Source: Thecamonas trahens ATCC 50062
Lineage: Eukaryota > Apusozoa > Apusomonadida > Apusomonadidae
DNA length: 37,802 bases
NCBI RefSeq assembly: GCF_000142905.1
Contig: NW_013657674.1
Coordinates: 177,924 to 215,725 of the forward strand
Direction of reading: 5' to 3'
The notes below the pieces were generated by a model. The model was not told where the DNA came from and searched no databases. It worked only from the letters and a program-made list of their open reading frames with translations. Position numbers and translations under genes: made by a program. This document shows positions 1-9,457 of the stretch, piece by piece (within the stretch, counting starts at the first letter, position 1; each line of letters opens with the position of its first letter).

Positions 1-8
1 ATTCGAGA

Positions 9-78
9 CACTACTCCCACCCCCTCCCTCCCCCACCCCCCCCCCCCACCCCCCCCACCCACACACACACAGACACAC
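9..78 (+). repeat. C-tract followed by CA repeat upstream of the first gene
   Basis: Runs of C broken by single A or T lead into a CA dinucleotide repeat that ends about 10 bp before the ATG at 89. The C-rich strand is the coding strand of the downstream gene. The same C-run-then-CA layout recurs before the genes at 7216 and 16713, so it may be a 5' UTR or core promoter element. That role is inferred. Confidence 0.75.
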
Positions 79-88
79 TACACAGACC

Positions 89-1270
89 ATGTCATTCACC
101 CACAAGTCGGTCGTCTCAAACTCAGGGGCCGCGTTCTCCTCCCGCTCGGCCTGGCGCAAGGCCCACGGCCTACCGGCCACTCGTCGGCCACCACGGAAGA
201 GCCCAAAGCCATCGTCGTTGTCATCGTCACCACTGCCGTCAGCTGGGCAAAACGCCTCGCCACCAAGACATCCGCCAGGCTCAGTCGCCTCGCCGTACAC
301 TGCGGGAGGTTCCCGCTCGCCACTGCGGGCAGTGGGTGCTGCTGCTGCCGCCGCCGCCGCCGCCGACGCCGCTGCAGCATCCTCTCGGTCACCGGTTATC
401 AAGCCGTCGCCCAAGGCTGACGCTGTAGCGTTGACGCTTTGCGATACGCTGCTCCGCCATGTGCAGCCGATGTCGCCGCTGCTCCCGCTGATGCACTCGC
501 TTGGCCCGCACATTGTGGCCCAACTCGCCGTCTTGCGGACTCGGCTCTCACCACTGGAGAAGGACGTGTGGGACGAGGCGGTCGACGATCTGGTCGACGT
601 GCTCAACGATCCCGCCTTTCTCGTGCCGAGTCCGCCACGCACGCGCTTTGAAGCTGCCGCGCTACCGCTTGCAGACGACATTGTGCTCGATATCGACCAG
701 GCTCCGCCAGCTCGCAAGGTCTCGTTCAGCCGCCGCCCACCACCCGCACCGCTTGCTGCTCTCCGGCGCGAATCGCCGCTTCGCTCTTCGAGCTCCGAGC
801 CGGCCATGGCCACTTCCCATGCCCGAGGCAAGAACCAGATCCTCCAGCTTGAAGGCCGCATCATGCTCCAGCTCAACAAGATCCGTGCCCACGAGCGCGA
901 GCTCCTCGAGCTTCGTACCCTCTTTGAGGACATCGTCAACACCGAGTCGGGGCTTGCCACCCGGCTCTCTCGAGACAACTCTGCTCTCTCGGACCGCCTC
1001 ATGTACCTCACTGCTGCCACGCAGGACAAGGCCGCCGCCGCCGAAGAGCATGTCAATGAGCTTCGCACCCTCGAGGCCTCCCGCGCCCGTCTCCTGGCCA
1101 AGATCCAGCACCTCGAACAGCGTATCGGCGAAAAGTACGCCGCAGAGCTTGCCCGCCGCGCTGCAGAGGACGAGTACGCCCACCGCGCCGCCCTCGACGC
1201 CGCCAACTCGTCCGCTGACCACCTGTTCTTCTGGCAGCGCCACGAGCGGTCCGTCATCGACAACCTCTGA
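89..1270 (+). CDS. Hypothetical coiled-coil protein, 393 aa
   Basis: I do not recognise this protein. The first ~110 residues are Ser/Pro/Arg-rich and probably disordered, with a poly-Ala stretch at about residues 82-97 encoded by GCC/GCT repeats. Residues ~112-180 look helical and Leu-rich. After a second disordered linker, residues ~247-375 form a long Glu/Arg/Leu-rich coiled coil. There is no signal peptide or membrane segment. The ATG at 89 follows a C/CA-rich leader and is the first ATG in frame. GC3 is high throughout, as in neighbouring genes, which supports it as real coding sequence. A cytoskeletal or scaffold role is possible from the coiled coil alone, but nothing specific can be assigned. 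Confidence 0.75.
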   Translation: MSFTHKSVVSNSGAAFSSRSAWRKAHGLPATRRPPRKSPKPSSLSSSPLPSAGQNASPPRHPPGSVASPYTAGGSRSPLRAVGAAAAAAAAADAAAASSRSPVIKPSPKADAVALTLCDTLLRHVQPMSPLLPLMHSLGPHIVAQLAVLRTRLSPLEKDVWDEAVDDLVDVLNDPAFLVPSPPRTRFEAAALPLADDIVLDIDQAPPARKVSFSRRPPPAPLAALRRESPLRSSSSEPAMATSHARGKNQILQLEGRIMLQLNKIRAHERELLELRTLFEDIVNTESGLATRLSRDNSALSDRLMYLTAATQDKAAAAEEHVNELRTLEASRARLLAKIQHLEQRIGEKYAAELARRAAEDEYAHRAALDAANSSADHLFFWQRHERSVIDNL

Positions 1271-1523
1271 TCTTTGATCACTCACCGCCGACTGCCGTCA
1301 GTCACCTGCCGCTTGCCACTTGCCACTTGCCACCTGTCGCCTGCCACCTGTTGTCGGGTGTGCCGATGCGTGCAAACGAGTGAATTCGCTCGAAAACCCC
1401 ACCCACGACACCAGCCTCCGTCACCACCACCGCCCCTCGCCCTCCCTCTCCCTCCCTTGCTCCCCCGCTCCCTCCCTCGCTCCCTCCCCACTCTGACATT
1501 CCACTCTCCGGCACCCCTTAACC

Positions 1524-2259
1524 ATGCCAACCCTCAACCATATCTGCTCCTGCCTCATGCTTACCCTCTCCTTTGTGGCCATCATTGTACGCCCCGCCCA
1601 CCCCAGCCCCCCGTCCCCGTGCATGCACCTGGCGCACTGGTTTATCTCACCCCCCACCCCCCCACCCCACCCCCCCACCCCCCCACCCCCCCCACCCCCC
1701 CACCCCCCCCCACCCCACCCACCCACCCACACTCTCTCTGCTACAGATCGCACTGGCCACCGTGGACTACGGCCGCAAGTGGGTGGACCAGGCACCGCTA
1801 CCGGGGCAAAAGCTGAGGGTCAGAGTAGGCGTTGTCCAGTTCTGTACTGTGGTGGAGGGCTCCAAGGAAGAGTGCCACAACCTCAAGAACGACGACGGGA
1901 GCAAGAAGCTGTACCAGGGCGGCAGGCTCGTCCTCGGCTTTGGCCTCTTGGCTCTCTTCTCCGTCATCGGCGGCATGGTCATGGTCATTCTCCTGGCTGT
2001 CGGCTGCGAGTCGGCATGCCTCTCCGACCAAGCCCGCGCACGCAAGATCGCCATGGGCATCTGCCTCGCCGCCTGCTTCTTCATCTCGCTGGCATGGGTC
2101 CTCTACGCCGCCATTGTCTTCCCTTCGGACGACTGGAAGAAGGCCTCCGCCGGCAATGGCCGCCAGTTTGAGTTTGACATCTCCTGGTCGTGGATCGGCT
2201 TGATCCCAGTCACCCTCATGACCGCAAACGCCGGCCTCCTCATCAACCGCGAGGACTAG
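1524..2259 (+). CDS. Claudin/PMP22-like four-helix membrane protein, join(1524..1586,1747..2259), 191 aa
   Basis: Exon 1 encodes 21 residues. The intron starts GTACGC at 1587 and ends CTACAG at 1746; joining keeps phase 0. The N-terminal hydrophobic helix spans the splice. A loop follows with two cysteines (in VVQFC and EEC). Three more hydrophobic segments lie at roughly residues 77-105, 117-142 and 160-185, and the protein ends in INRED. Four helices with a first loop carrying a Cys pair is the layout of the PMP22/claudin/amastin-type tetraspan families, but the claudin W-GLW-C-C signature is not clearly present. The assignment is therefore to fold class only. The intron is almost entirely C-rich (C6-8 separated by A), an extreme polypyrimidine tract. 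The stop lies 48 bp from the stop of the convergent hydrolase gene. Confidence 0.7.
1649..1731 (+). repeat. C-rich (CnA) low-complexity tract inside an intron
   Basis: About 80 bp of C runs of 4-9 separated by single A, filling the 3' half of the 160-bp intron and merging into the polypyrimidine tract before CTACAG. The complementary G-rich strand has G-quadruplex-forming potential. Confidence 0.85.
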
Positions 2260-2307
2260 CCTCTCTCGCTGCAAAGTACACACATTGTCTCTCACTTGCT
2301 CTCTTGC

Positions 2308-4386
2308 TCACAGATTGACCACCGGTAGCGCCAGCGACGCCCCGCGGTGGTACACCCGCTGCTGCTGCACCACCATTCGCTCCGCGCTCACAAGCGGGTC
2401 GTCGTACCCGAGATTGCGCATCAGCCGCGGATGCGCGCCCGAGCACACCTGCAGCCGGATCCGGTGTCCACGACAAAATGTGTACCCGACAGCCCCAAGC
2501 CGCTTGCCGGAAATCGCGAAATGGTTGAGCCCGCTCGCGCCATCGGCCTCTCCCTCGCTCTCCACACTTAACCGGATGTTCGACTCGGAGACGTTGTACG
2601 AGACGCCGTCGGCGTCGACGTCGCAGAGCCGAAATACAAAATCGGTCGAGCCTGGCGCGTTGCTCGCCACCCGCATCGACAGCTCTGGGTAGCCCACCAC
2701 CGAGATGTCTTCGCCGAGGGGGACAGAGGTAAAAACAAGAACGTCGTCGCGGGCCTCGACTCCGTTCTGTGCCACACGTCCAGCGTTAAGGTTGTGGAAC
2801 GATGGCCCGCCAACCGCCGGCGTCGGGTTCGCCGGATCGTACACGTACTCTGAATGCGGGTCGTCGCCGCCGATGCCGTCAGCCGCGGGGCCGGCCGTGA
2901 GCACTCCGTGGCCAGAGAGGTAGAGCGGGACTCGCTGCGAAGGCGGCGGCCACGAAGCGTATCGCACCCACCGTTCCGAGCCCTGGACGTACAGCCGGAC
3001 AGGGAAGGCGAGCGTCATCACCGAGCCGCGATCAGCCTCGGCCTCCGACCTGAGCACCGAGTCGTCAAGCTGCGCCCCATCTAGCTCGTCGGGTGCGTGC
3101 GTCAGGTGCTGAGTAAACCACGCCAGCGCGTCGCGCATGAGCATCGGACGATAGTCAAAGACTGACCAGTGCGCAAACGGGCCGATGGTGAGCGCTGTCG
3201 TCGCGCCGGCCGCACTTGCGGCTTCGTAGTCTTTCAGCTGCTCCTCAAGGAAAAAGTCGTGCCAGCCACCCACAAGATGGACCGGCGGGATCGCAACCGA
3301 TCCCAGGTCGGCCAGCTCGTTCTTGTCGGCCCAGAACTCGGCGTCGTGCTCGAGCGAAGGGTGCGAGAGCCCGTCACGGATAAAGTCGATGCGCTCGCCG
3401 GGCGGGCCGACAAGCGTGTCGACCGTGGCCAGCGGCAGATGACTAAGCGCATCGATGTACCGCTGCTCCGGCGAGACAAAGCCGTTCCACGCCATTCGCC
3501 ACGCCGGCCCTGCCGCGAGCCCCATCACTAGATACGACCATCGGAGGACAAGCTCGAGCGCCGGCGCACCGCCCGGAAACAGGATCGGATGCAAGTGGGT
3601 GGCGCAAAGCGCAGGCACAACCGCCTTGAGCACGCCTCGCTTGGCGCCGACCGCCGCCCACGCATTCATGCCCATGTACGAGATGCCGTACATGCCGACC
3701 GCACCCGAACACCAATCCTGGGCTGCGATCCAGTCGAGGGTCGCGCCCGAGTCGGCCCGCTCGTGCGCAATGGGGAAAAAGTCACCACCAGAGTCGGCCC
3801 GCCCGCGCGAGTCCTGCGTCACCACTGCAAACCCGCGCTCAGCGAGCATGTACGCCGAGCCGACGAGGTTGCGCCGATCGTACGGCGTACGGATGAGGAC
3901 AACTGGGAACTTGCCGCGACGCATCGCTGCCTCGGCCGTGTCCGGATGCGGAAAGACTGCCGCCACCCGCGCCCGCACCGCATCGTCCTCGACGTCCGGA
4001 AGAAAGAGCGAGGCCGAGCTCGGGACGCCGTCGCCGAGCGGAATGACCACGGATGGGGTGGGGCGAACCCCGCAGAGCGGGTCGTGCAGCCGGTACATCC
4101 GCCCGACACACATCCGCGCCACCTTCTTTAGCACGCCCACCCGCCGGAAGCTCGCCTTGTAGCCAAGCTTGGCCAAGTGAAAGGCAGCGAACCAGGCGAG
4201 GCTCAGCAGCCATCGCGCACGGTACGTCGAAGGTACCGCCAGTGACCTCGCCACGCCCCACGTCCACTTCCAACCCTTGACCGCCACCGCCAGCCACGCC
4301 AGCGGCAGCAGCGCAAACACCACGCCCACTCCCCACGGCAGCACCACAGTCCATGCAACAACTCGCTCCAGCATTGTCGGCGTCAT
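2308..4386 (-). CDS. Membrane-anchored CocE/NonD-type alpha/beta hydrolase (X-Pro dipeptidyl-peptidase superfamily), 692 aa
   Basis: Serine hydrolase of the S15/CocE family, whose members cleave acyl-ester or X-Pro bonds. The catalytic triad is visible: Ser236 in GISYMG (family G-x-S-x-x-G), Asp377 in GGWHDFF, and His406 in GPFAHW (family GPWxH). The loop RTPYDRRN and the segment VTQDSRGRADSGG at the start of the hydrolase core are also typical. The last ~230 residues form the jelly-roll PepX_C domain, including DFVFRLCDVDADG. Unlike most bacterial relatives, the N-terminus carries one or two hydrophobic segments (residues ~10-35 and 50-70), suggesting a membrane anchor. The ATG at 4386 is used; the frame extends upstream only to a GTG at 4431. 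No intron is seen. The substrate cannot be read from the sequence. Confidence 0.9.
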   Translation of the reverse strand: MTPTMLERVVAWTVVLPWGVGVVFALLPLAWLAVAVKGWKWTWGVARSLAVPSTYRARWLLSLAWFAAFHLAKLGYKASFRRVGVLKKVARMCVGRMYRLHDPLCGVRPTPSVVIPLGDGVPSSASLFLPDVEDDAVRARVAAVFPHPDTAEAAMRRGKFPVVLIRTPYDRRNLVGSAYMLAERGFAVVTQDSRGRADSGGDFFPIAHERADSGATLDWIAAQDWCSGAVGMYGISYMGMNAWAAVGAKRGVLKAVVPALCATHLHPILFPGGAPALELVLRWSYLVMGLAAGPAWRMAWNGFVSPEQRYIDALSHLPLATVDTLVGPPGERIDFIRDGLSHPSLEHDAEFWADKNELADLGSVAIPPVHLVGGWHDFFLEEQLKDYEAASAAGATTALTIGPFAHWSVFDYRPMLMRDALAWFTQHLTHAPDELDGAQLDDSVLRSEAEADRGSVMTLAFPVRLYVQGSERWVRYASWPPPSQRVPLYLSGHGVLTAGPAADGIGGDDPHSEYVYDPANPTPAVGGPSFHNLNAGRVAQNGVEARDDVLVFTSVPLGEDISVVGYPELSMRVASNAPGSTDFVFRLCDVDADGVSYNVSESNIRLSVESEGEADGASGLNHFAISGKRLGAVGYTFCRGHRIRLQVCSGAHPRLMRNLGYDDPLVSAERMVVQQQRVYHRGASLALPVVNL

Positions 4387-4554
4387 AACGCCACTGCCTC
4401 TTGCTCGCCACCGAGTCAGGTGCCCCGACACCCTGCCGCGCTTGACACGTGGCCGCCACTCACCCGCTGGTGGCCCGCGCAGCCAGCGCCACCAGCGGCA
4501 GTCTTTTACGAAACTCTTTGGCGGCCGGGAGCCGGTTGGATCAAGCTCTCCGCA

Positions 4555-6813
4555 TCAATCTTTGCTCGCTCGAGTCCGGGCAGACTCGCGGCTCCGGGGC
4601 AGGTTGCGGGTCACCGGCAGCGCCACGTCGCAGCAGGCTGGCGCGTGGGGCGGGTGCTCTGGCTCGGGGAGCCGCGCCACCAGCGCCTTCAGTGCCTGCG
4701 GCAGCGGCATGTCGGGGAAGACCCGGAGCGCGACCTCGATGAGCGCTTCGCAAAGGCCACCAAACGATATCCGGTGCGTTCCGGATCCCTCTTCCATGTT
4801 GATCTGCATGAAGAGCAGGTCGGCGTCCATCGAGGTGAACCGCCGCGAGAGCACGTCTGCCGACCGAAGCAGCTTCTTGAAGTTCTGCGAGCCCATCGGA
4901 TATCGGTCGGCTAGGAACCGCTTCCAGCAGCACGACCGGAAGGCGTGCGCGAGCTTGGCGCTGCCAAACACAGACGAGTGCGAGTACTCGGCAACTTCGG
5001 CAGGCGTCGGCGGGCAGACCCGCTCCCAGTTGCCGACGTGGCCGTCCTCGTACATGCGCTTGACCCGTGCCCGATACTGCGCCCGCCGCAGCGCCGTCGC
5101 CGACGAGCTACTCCCGGCAATGGCCTCGCGCGCCGCCGCGAGCGAGGCCGACCGCGACGGCGGGCCAATGTTGAGCAGCTTGAACGCGTCCTCAAGCATC
5201 GGCAGCTTCACGTCCCAATCGACATCCATCGAACACTGCAGCGATGGCGAGTGATTCACCTCAAGAAGCCATGGATTGAGCTCGTCGTCGACCATGATGT
5301 CAAAGCCAAGAACGTGAAAGCAGTGCGAGCCGTCTGCCTCGGGCGCGACCACCGCCCGGTACTGGGTCTTGAGAGGTGTGTGGAGCGCATGGAGCGTCTT
5401 GCCCACAATGGCCTTGATCTGCCACCACAGCAAGTCGACATCGTGCCCGAGATCCTCGAGCTCGTCAAAAAGCGTTGTCATTAGCCGCTTGGTGGCTCCG
5501 GGGCTGCTCCCGCGCTCCGACTCGGACTCGTCGCCGTCCTCGTCCTCGCCAAACTCGTCAGCGCCAGTCTCCTCGTCCACAAACCGCGCCGAGTGGCGGT
5601 TGACTGAAAAGTTGGTGAGATGCATAAAGGCCTTGCTGGCGTTGCTGGCGCTCGGCGCCTCGTAGGGCGTGGTGGCAAACCGGGCGAGGCCCTCCCGATA
5701 GAGAAAGACCGAGAGCGGGTCAACGCTTGTCACTAAGACGTAGATCCGGAGGTCCCACTTGAGCCCGCAGAGCAGCAGCGGATTGTCGATGTACTCTTGC
5801 GCCACCATGTCGCCAATGTCGGTCGGCAGCTCGCCCGGCGTCGTTGCCAGGAAAATACCGCGCCCGCAAGACCCCCCCGACGGCTTGCAGATCATTGCCT
5901 CGCCGTACGTGTCCATGTACTCGATGCATTCATCACGCTCGTCGGGCAGCGACCAAGAACGCGGATAAAAGTCGTACGCCTCCGGCTCGGCAAGCTTGGC
6001 CCGGTGCATATACGCCGAGAACTGACCCTTGCGCGTCAGTGCCGCCAGGCCCGGCAGCCGGTTCATCTTCTGGTGCTCCGCCAGCCGCGCCAGCCGCTCT
6101 GTCGTCCCGGCTCGGTCCAGCCAGATCACACCGCAGTTTGGATCGCTCTTGGAAGTGAGCTCAACGTCGAGCCCGCGCATTGCCTCGGCAACCACTGCCC
6201 GCCGCCGCCGTTCAAACGCAAACGATGCCGCCATTGGCGCAGACAAACTCGCGCCCGCGCCTGCCCGCGCCCGCGCCCGTGAACCTCGCTCGGTCCGCGG
6301 CGCCTTGCCTGCTTGCTGCTTCTTGCCCCGCTTGCTGCTTCGATTCTCTGCCGTGCGGCTCCCGCTCTTCCGCGCCTTGCTGGTCCGGGAAGCGAACGAC
6401 GACTTGCGCGCCTCGGGACTTGCCCGCGCCCCGCGCGACGTCGCCGGACGGTCGGGAACCACAGTCCATGCACCGCGCGCGCCAGTCAGTCGCGCGATGG
6501 TCAGCGGCGACGACGACTCGGGTTTCCCGCTTACGCGCTGCCAGCTGCTGCTCCCGGCCCGCGCTGGGTACGCCCGCCGCCCGCCGCCGCTGTCGGGCGA
6601 GTCAGCGTATCGGTCTGGCGAGTACGAGGCCAGCCGACGGCCGCCCTGCACCGCCCCCGCCGTTGCCGGACGTGTTCCGCTGCCACACTTGCCACGCTTG
6701 CCAAGTCTTCCGTCATGGTCTGCCAAGCCACCCGTCCGCGCACTGCTTGCCTGCCCTCCGCCGCGCCGCCGTCCGCCAGGCACCGCCCACGCCGCCACGC
6801 CCGCGCTCGCCAT
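4555..6813 (-). CDS. Tubulin--tyrosine ligase-like protein (probable polyglutamylase), 752 aa
   Basis: TTLL enzymes are ATP-grasp ligases that add glutamate or glycine chains to tubulin, mainly in cilia. The TTL domain spans about residues 200-560. It has the ATP-binding stretch around Lys310 (CKPSGGSCGRGIF), the substrate/ATP region AQEYIDNPLLLCGLKWDLR, HLTNFSVN, and the metal-binding GFDIMVDD...LLEVNHSPSL with Glu518 and Asn520. These resemble the glutamylase branch (TTLL6/TTLL13-like) rather than TTL itself, but glutamylase versus glycylase is not proven. An acidic Glu/Asp/Ser insert lies just after HLTNFSVN. The first ~193 residues are Arg/Ser/Gly-rich and disordered. An alternative start at Met194 (6234) would give a compact enzyme, so the true start is uncertain. 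The gene is divergent from the unknown at 7216. Confidence 0.93.
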   Translation of the reverse strand: MASAGVAAWAVPGGRRRGGGQASSARTGGLADHDGRLGKRGKCGSGTRPATAGAVQGGRRLASYSPDRYADSPDSGGGRRAYPARAGSSSWQRVSGKPESSSPLTIARLTGARGAWTVVPDRPATSRGARASPEARKSSFASRTSKARKSGSRTAENRSSKRGKKQQAGKAPRTERGSRARARAGAGASLSAPMAASFAFERRRRAVVAEAMRGLDVELTSKSDPNCGVIWLDRAGTTERLARLAEHQKMNRLPGLAALTRKGQFSAYMHRAKLAEPEAYDFYPRSWSLPDERDECIEYMDTYGEAMICKPSGGSCGRGIFLATTPGELPTDIGDMVAQEYIDNPLLLCGLKWDLRIYVLVTSVDPLSVFLYREGLARFATTPYEAPSASNASKAFMHLTNFSVNRHSARFVDEETGADEFGEDEDGDESESERGSSPGATKRLMTTLFDELEDLGHDVDLLWWQIKAIVGKTLHALHTPLKTQYRAVVAPEADGSHCFHVLGFDIMVDDELNPWLLEVNHSPSLQCSMDVDWDVKLPMLEDAFKLLNIGPPSRSASLAAAREAIAGSSSSATALRRAQYRARVKRMYEDGHVGNWERVCPPTPAEVAEYSHSSVFGSAKLAHAFRSCCWKRFLADRYPMGSQNFKKLLRSADVLSRRFTSMDADLLFMQINMEEGSGTHRISFGGLCEALIEVALRVFPDMPLPQALKALVARLPEPEHPPHAPACCDVALPVTRNLPRSRESARTRASKD

Positions 6814-7054
6814 CTGCCTACTTGAAAAGTCAGTTGTAGCAGGACAACGTCTCTTCCTAGCTGTGGTGAGCGGGCAGTGTGGCGTGTGTGTGCGTGTGTG
6901 CGTGGGAGAGAGAGAAGTGCGGGCGAGTGCAACTCATACAGTAGGCCACAAAGGTGGGGGAAGTAGGGGGTGAGTCGGAGGTGGTGAGTGACACAGTGCA
7001 CACATTTGGTTCGATCGCTGAGTTGGGCGGTTGTCGGTTGGGCCCCCTTTTCCC

Positions 7055-7085
<31 letters not shown>

Positions 7086-7215
7086 ATGCACACACCTGCC
7101 TCCACTCACCCCTCGCCCTTCCACCATTGCACGTGTCGAGTACACACATCTCCATTAGTTGACCTGTTGCCTTCTTTGTTGCCATCTCCGACGATTTCTC
7201 CGACAACGGTCAACC
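6814..7215. promoter_or_regulatory. Divergent intergenic region between TTLL and the unknown gene at 7216
   Basis: About 400 bp with no convincing coding sequence. It holds GT-rich sequence near 6880-6905 on the TTLL side. On the other side a run of about 20 C at 7052-7071 is followed by CA repeats (7071-7086) and a pyrimidine-rich leader up to ATG 7216. No TATA-like element is obvious. Confidence 0.6.
7052..7086 (+). repeat. Poly-C run plus CA repeat
   Basis: About 20 consecutive C, then (CA)n, located ~130 bp before the ATG of the downstream gene and C-rich on its coding strand. Confidence 0.9.
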
Positions 7216-8229
7216 ATGAGCGTCCGCGACATGTACATCTCCCAGTACACGGCCGAGCACTCGGAGGCCAACGCAGAGCCCAACGTGCCGAATGTGCTCC
7301 GCCAGCCAAAAGCTGTGTCGGCGCATAGGGGCACTCCGTCGCAGGTGGCGTGGCCCGAGCGGCATCCGAGCGCAGCGCTGCGGCTGGCGTCCATCCGCGG
7401 CCTCGAGGCCCAGACGTCGTACGGTGACGGCTTCGGCAGCATCACCGGTGGTGACGCCAAGACTGCCGACAAGACTGATGGTGGGCGTGCTGTGCCAGAC
7501 AACGTGGTGGTTGTCCCGTCGGGTTACTCAGCGAACAATGCCAACACCATGGCGAGCCATGCGCTTGGCTACGGCGGCGATGGTGAACGGTGGCAGCAGT
7601 CGTCACGCCTGGCAAGCGCGGGCGTCGAGGCGCTCGACTACGGCGCGTCGGCGACGCGGTCCGGCCGGGTGGCACCGGACATTGTCAAGACTGCCTCGGG
7701 CTTTACCATCAACTGCCCGCCGCCGGCGGTGTCTGCCGGCCAGGGCACCACCCAGCCGACAGGCGTCTCGGTCTACACGGCGTCGTTTGATGGTGAGGCG
7801 ACCAAGGACGCGATCGCGGACGCCGCCGCTCGCCCGGTCCCGCTAGTCAACTTCGTCGAAGACTCGTCGTTTGCGCGATCGATCACAACCCAGCCGCCGT
7901 TTGTGCAGGGCGTCGAGTGGGCGTCGACGTCGCGGTCGGCAGATGCGCTCGCCGCTGCCGCCCGCGCGCGCCGCTCCACCACAGAGCTCGCAGCGCAGGC
8001 CGCAGTCGAGAGCCTCCGCGCCCGGCCGACAAGTTCCAAGCAGAGGGCGGCACGGGTCACCGCCCGCCTGCTAGGCGTCCAAACCCGGATCATGCCGCAC
8101 TCGCCGGGCGCCTCCCTGGCGACTGCGGGTGAGACCGAGTACGGCGAGCACTACGTCGACGTCAACAGCGAGTTCCCCGCCGCGTCACCAAACGCCTACG
8201 CGGCCGCACACGTCGCAAGCATGGGCTGA
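7216..8229 (+). CDS. Hypothetical protein, 337 aa
   Basis: I do not recognise a family. The ATG at 7216 (context caaccATGag) is chosen because the upstream in-frame extension to 7159 does not begin at an ATG. The protein is soluble, rich in Ala/Ser/Thr/Gly, and has several short aromatic-Gly stretches such as TSYGDGFGS and LGYGGDG. There is a likely helical Ala/Arg segment at about residues 235-285. There is no signal peptide, membrane helix or coiled coil. Sequences of this kind occur in extended structural proteins that thread along filaments, and the gene shares a promoter region with a tubulin-modifying TTLL, but a ciliary role is only a guess. It ends 22 bp before the stop of the convergent DIM1 gene. 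Confidence 0.7.
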   Translation: MSVRDMYISQYTAEHSEANAEPNVPNVLRQPKAVSAHRGTPSQVAWPERHPSAALRLASIRGLEAQTSYGDGFGSITGGDAKTADKTDGGRAVPDNVVVVPSGYSANNANTMASHALGYGGDGERWQQSSRLASAGVEALDYGASATRSGRVAPDIVKTASGFTINCPPPAVSAGQGTTQPTGVSVYTASFDGEATKDAIADAAARPVPLVNFVEDSSFARSITTQPPFVQGVEWASTSRSADALAAAARARRSTTELAAQAAVESLRARPTSSKQRAARVTARLLGVQTRIMPHSPGASLATAGETEYGEHYVDVNSEFPAASPNAYAAAHVASMG

Positions 8230-8251
8230 ATGAAGGACGTGCACTCGAAGC

Positions 8252-9409
<1,158 letters not shown>

Positions 9410-9457
9410 GGTGTGGAGCAAGAGTCGGGTGGAGTGGCAGCTAGCTGTGATTGGCTT

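Noticed and set aside
1274-1816. Poly-Pro/Thr open frame through 1640-1735
   Set aside because: Translation of the C-rich intron and leader; the spliced membrane protein explains the region.
4277-5254. 325-codon plus-strand open frame across the hydrolase/TTLL junction
   Set aside because: Antisense shadow of two confidently assigned genes; Ser/Arg/Thr-rich with no domain.
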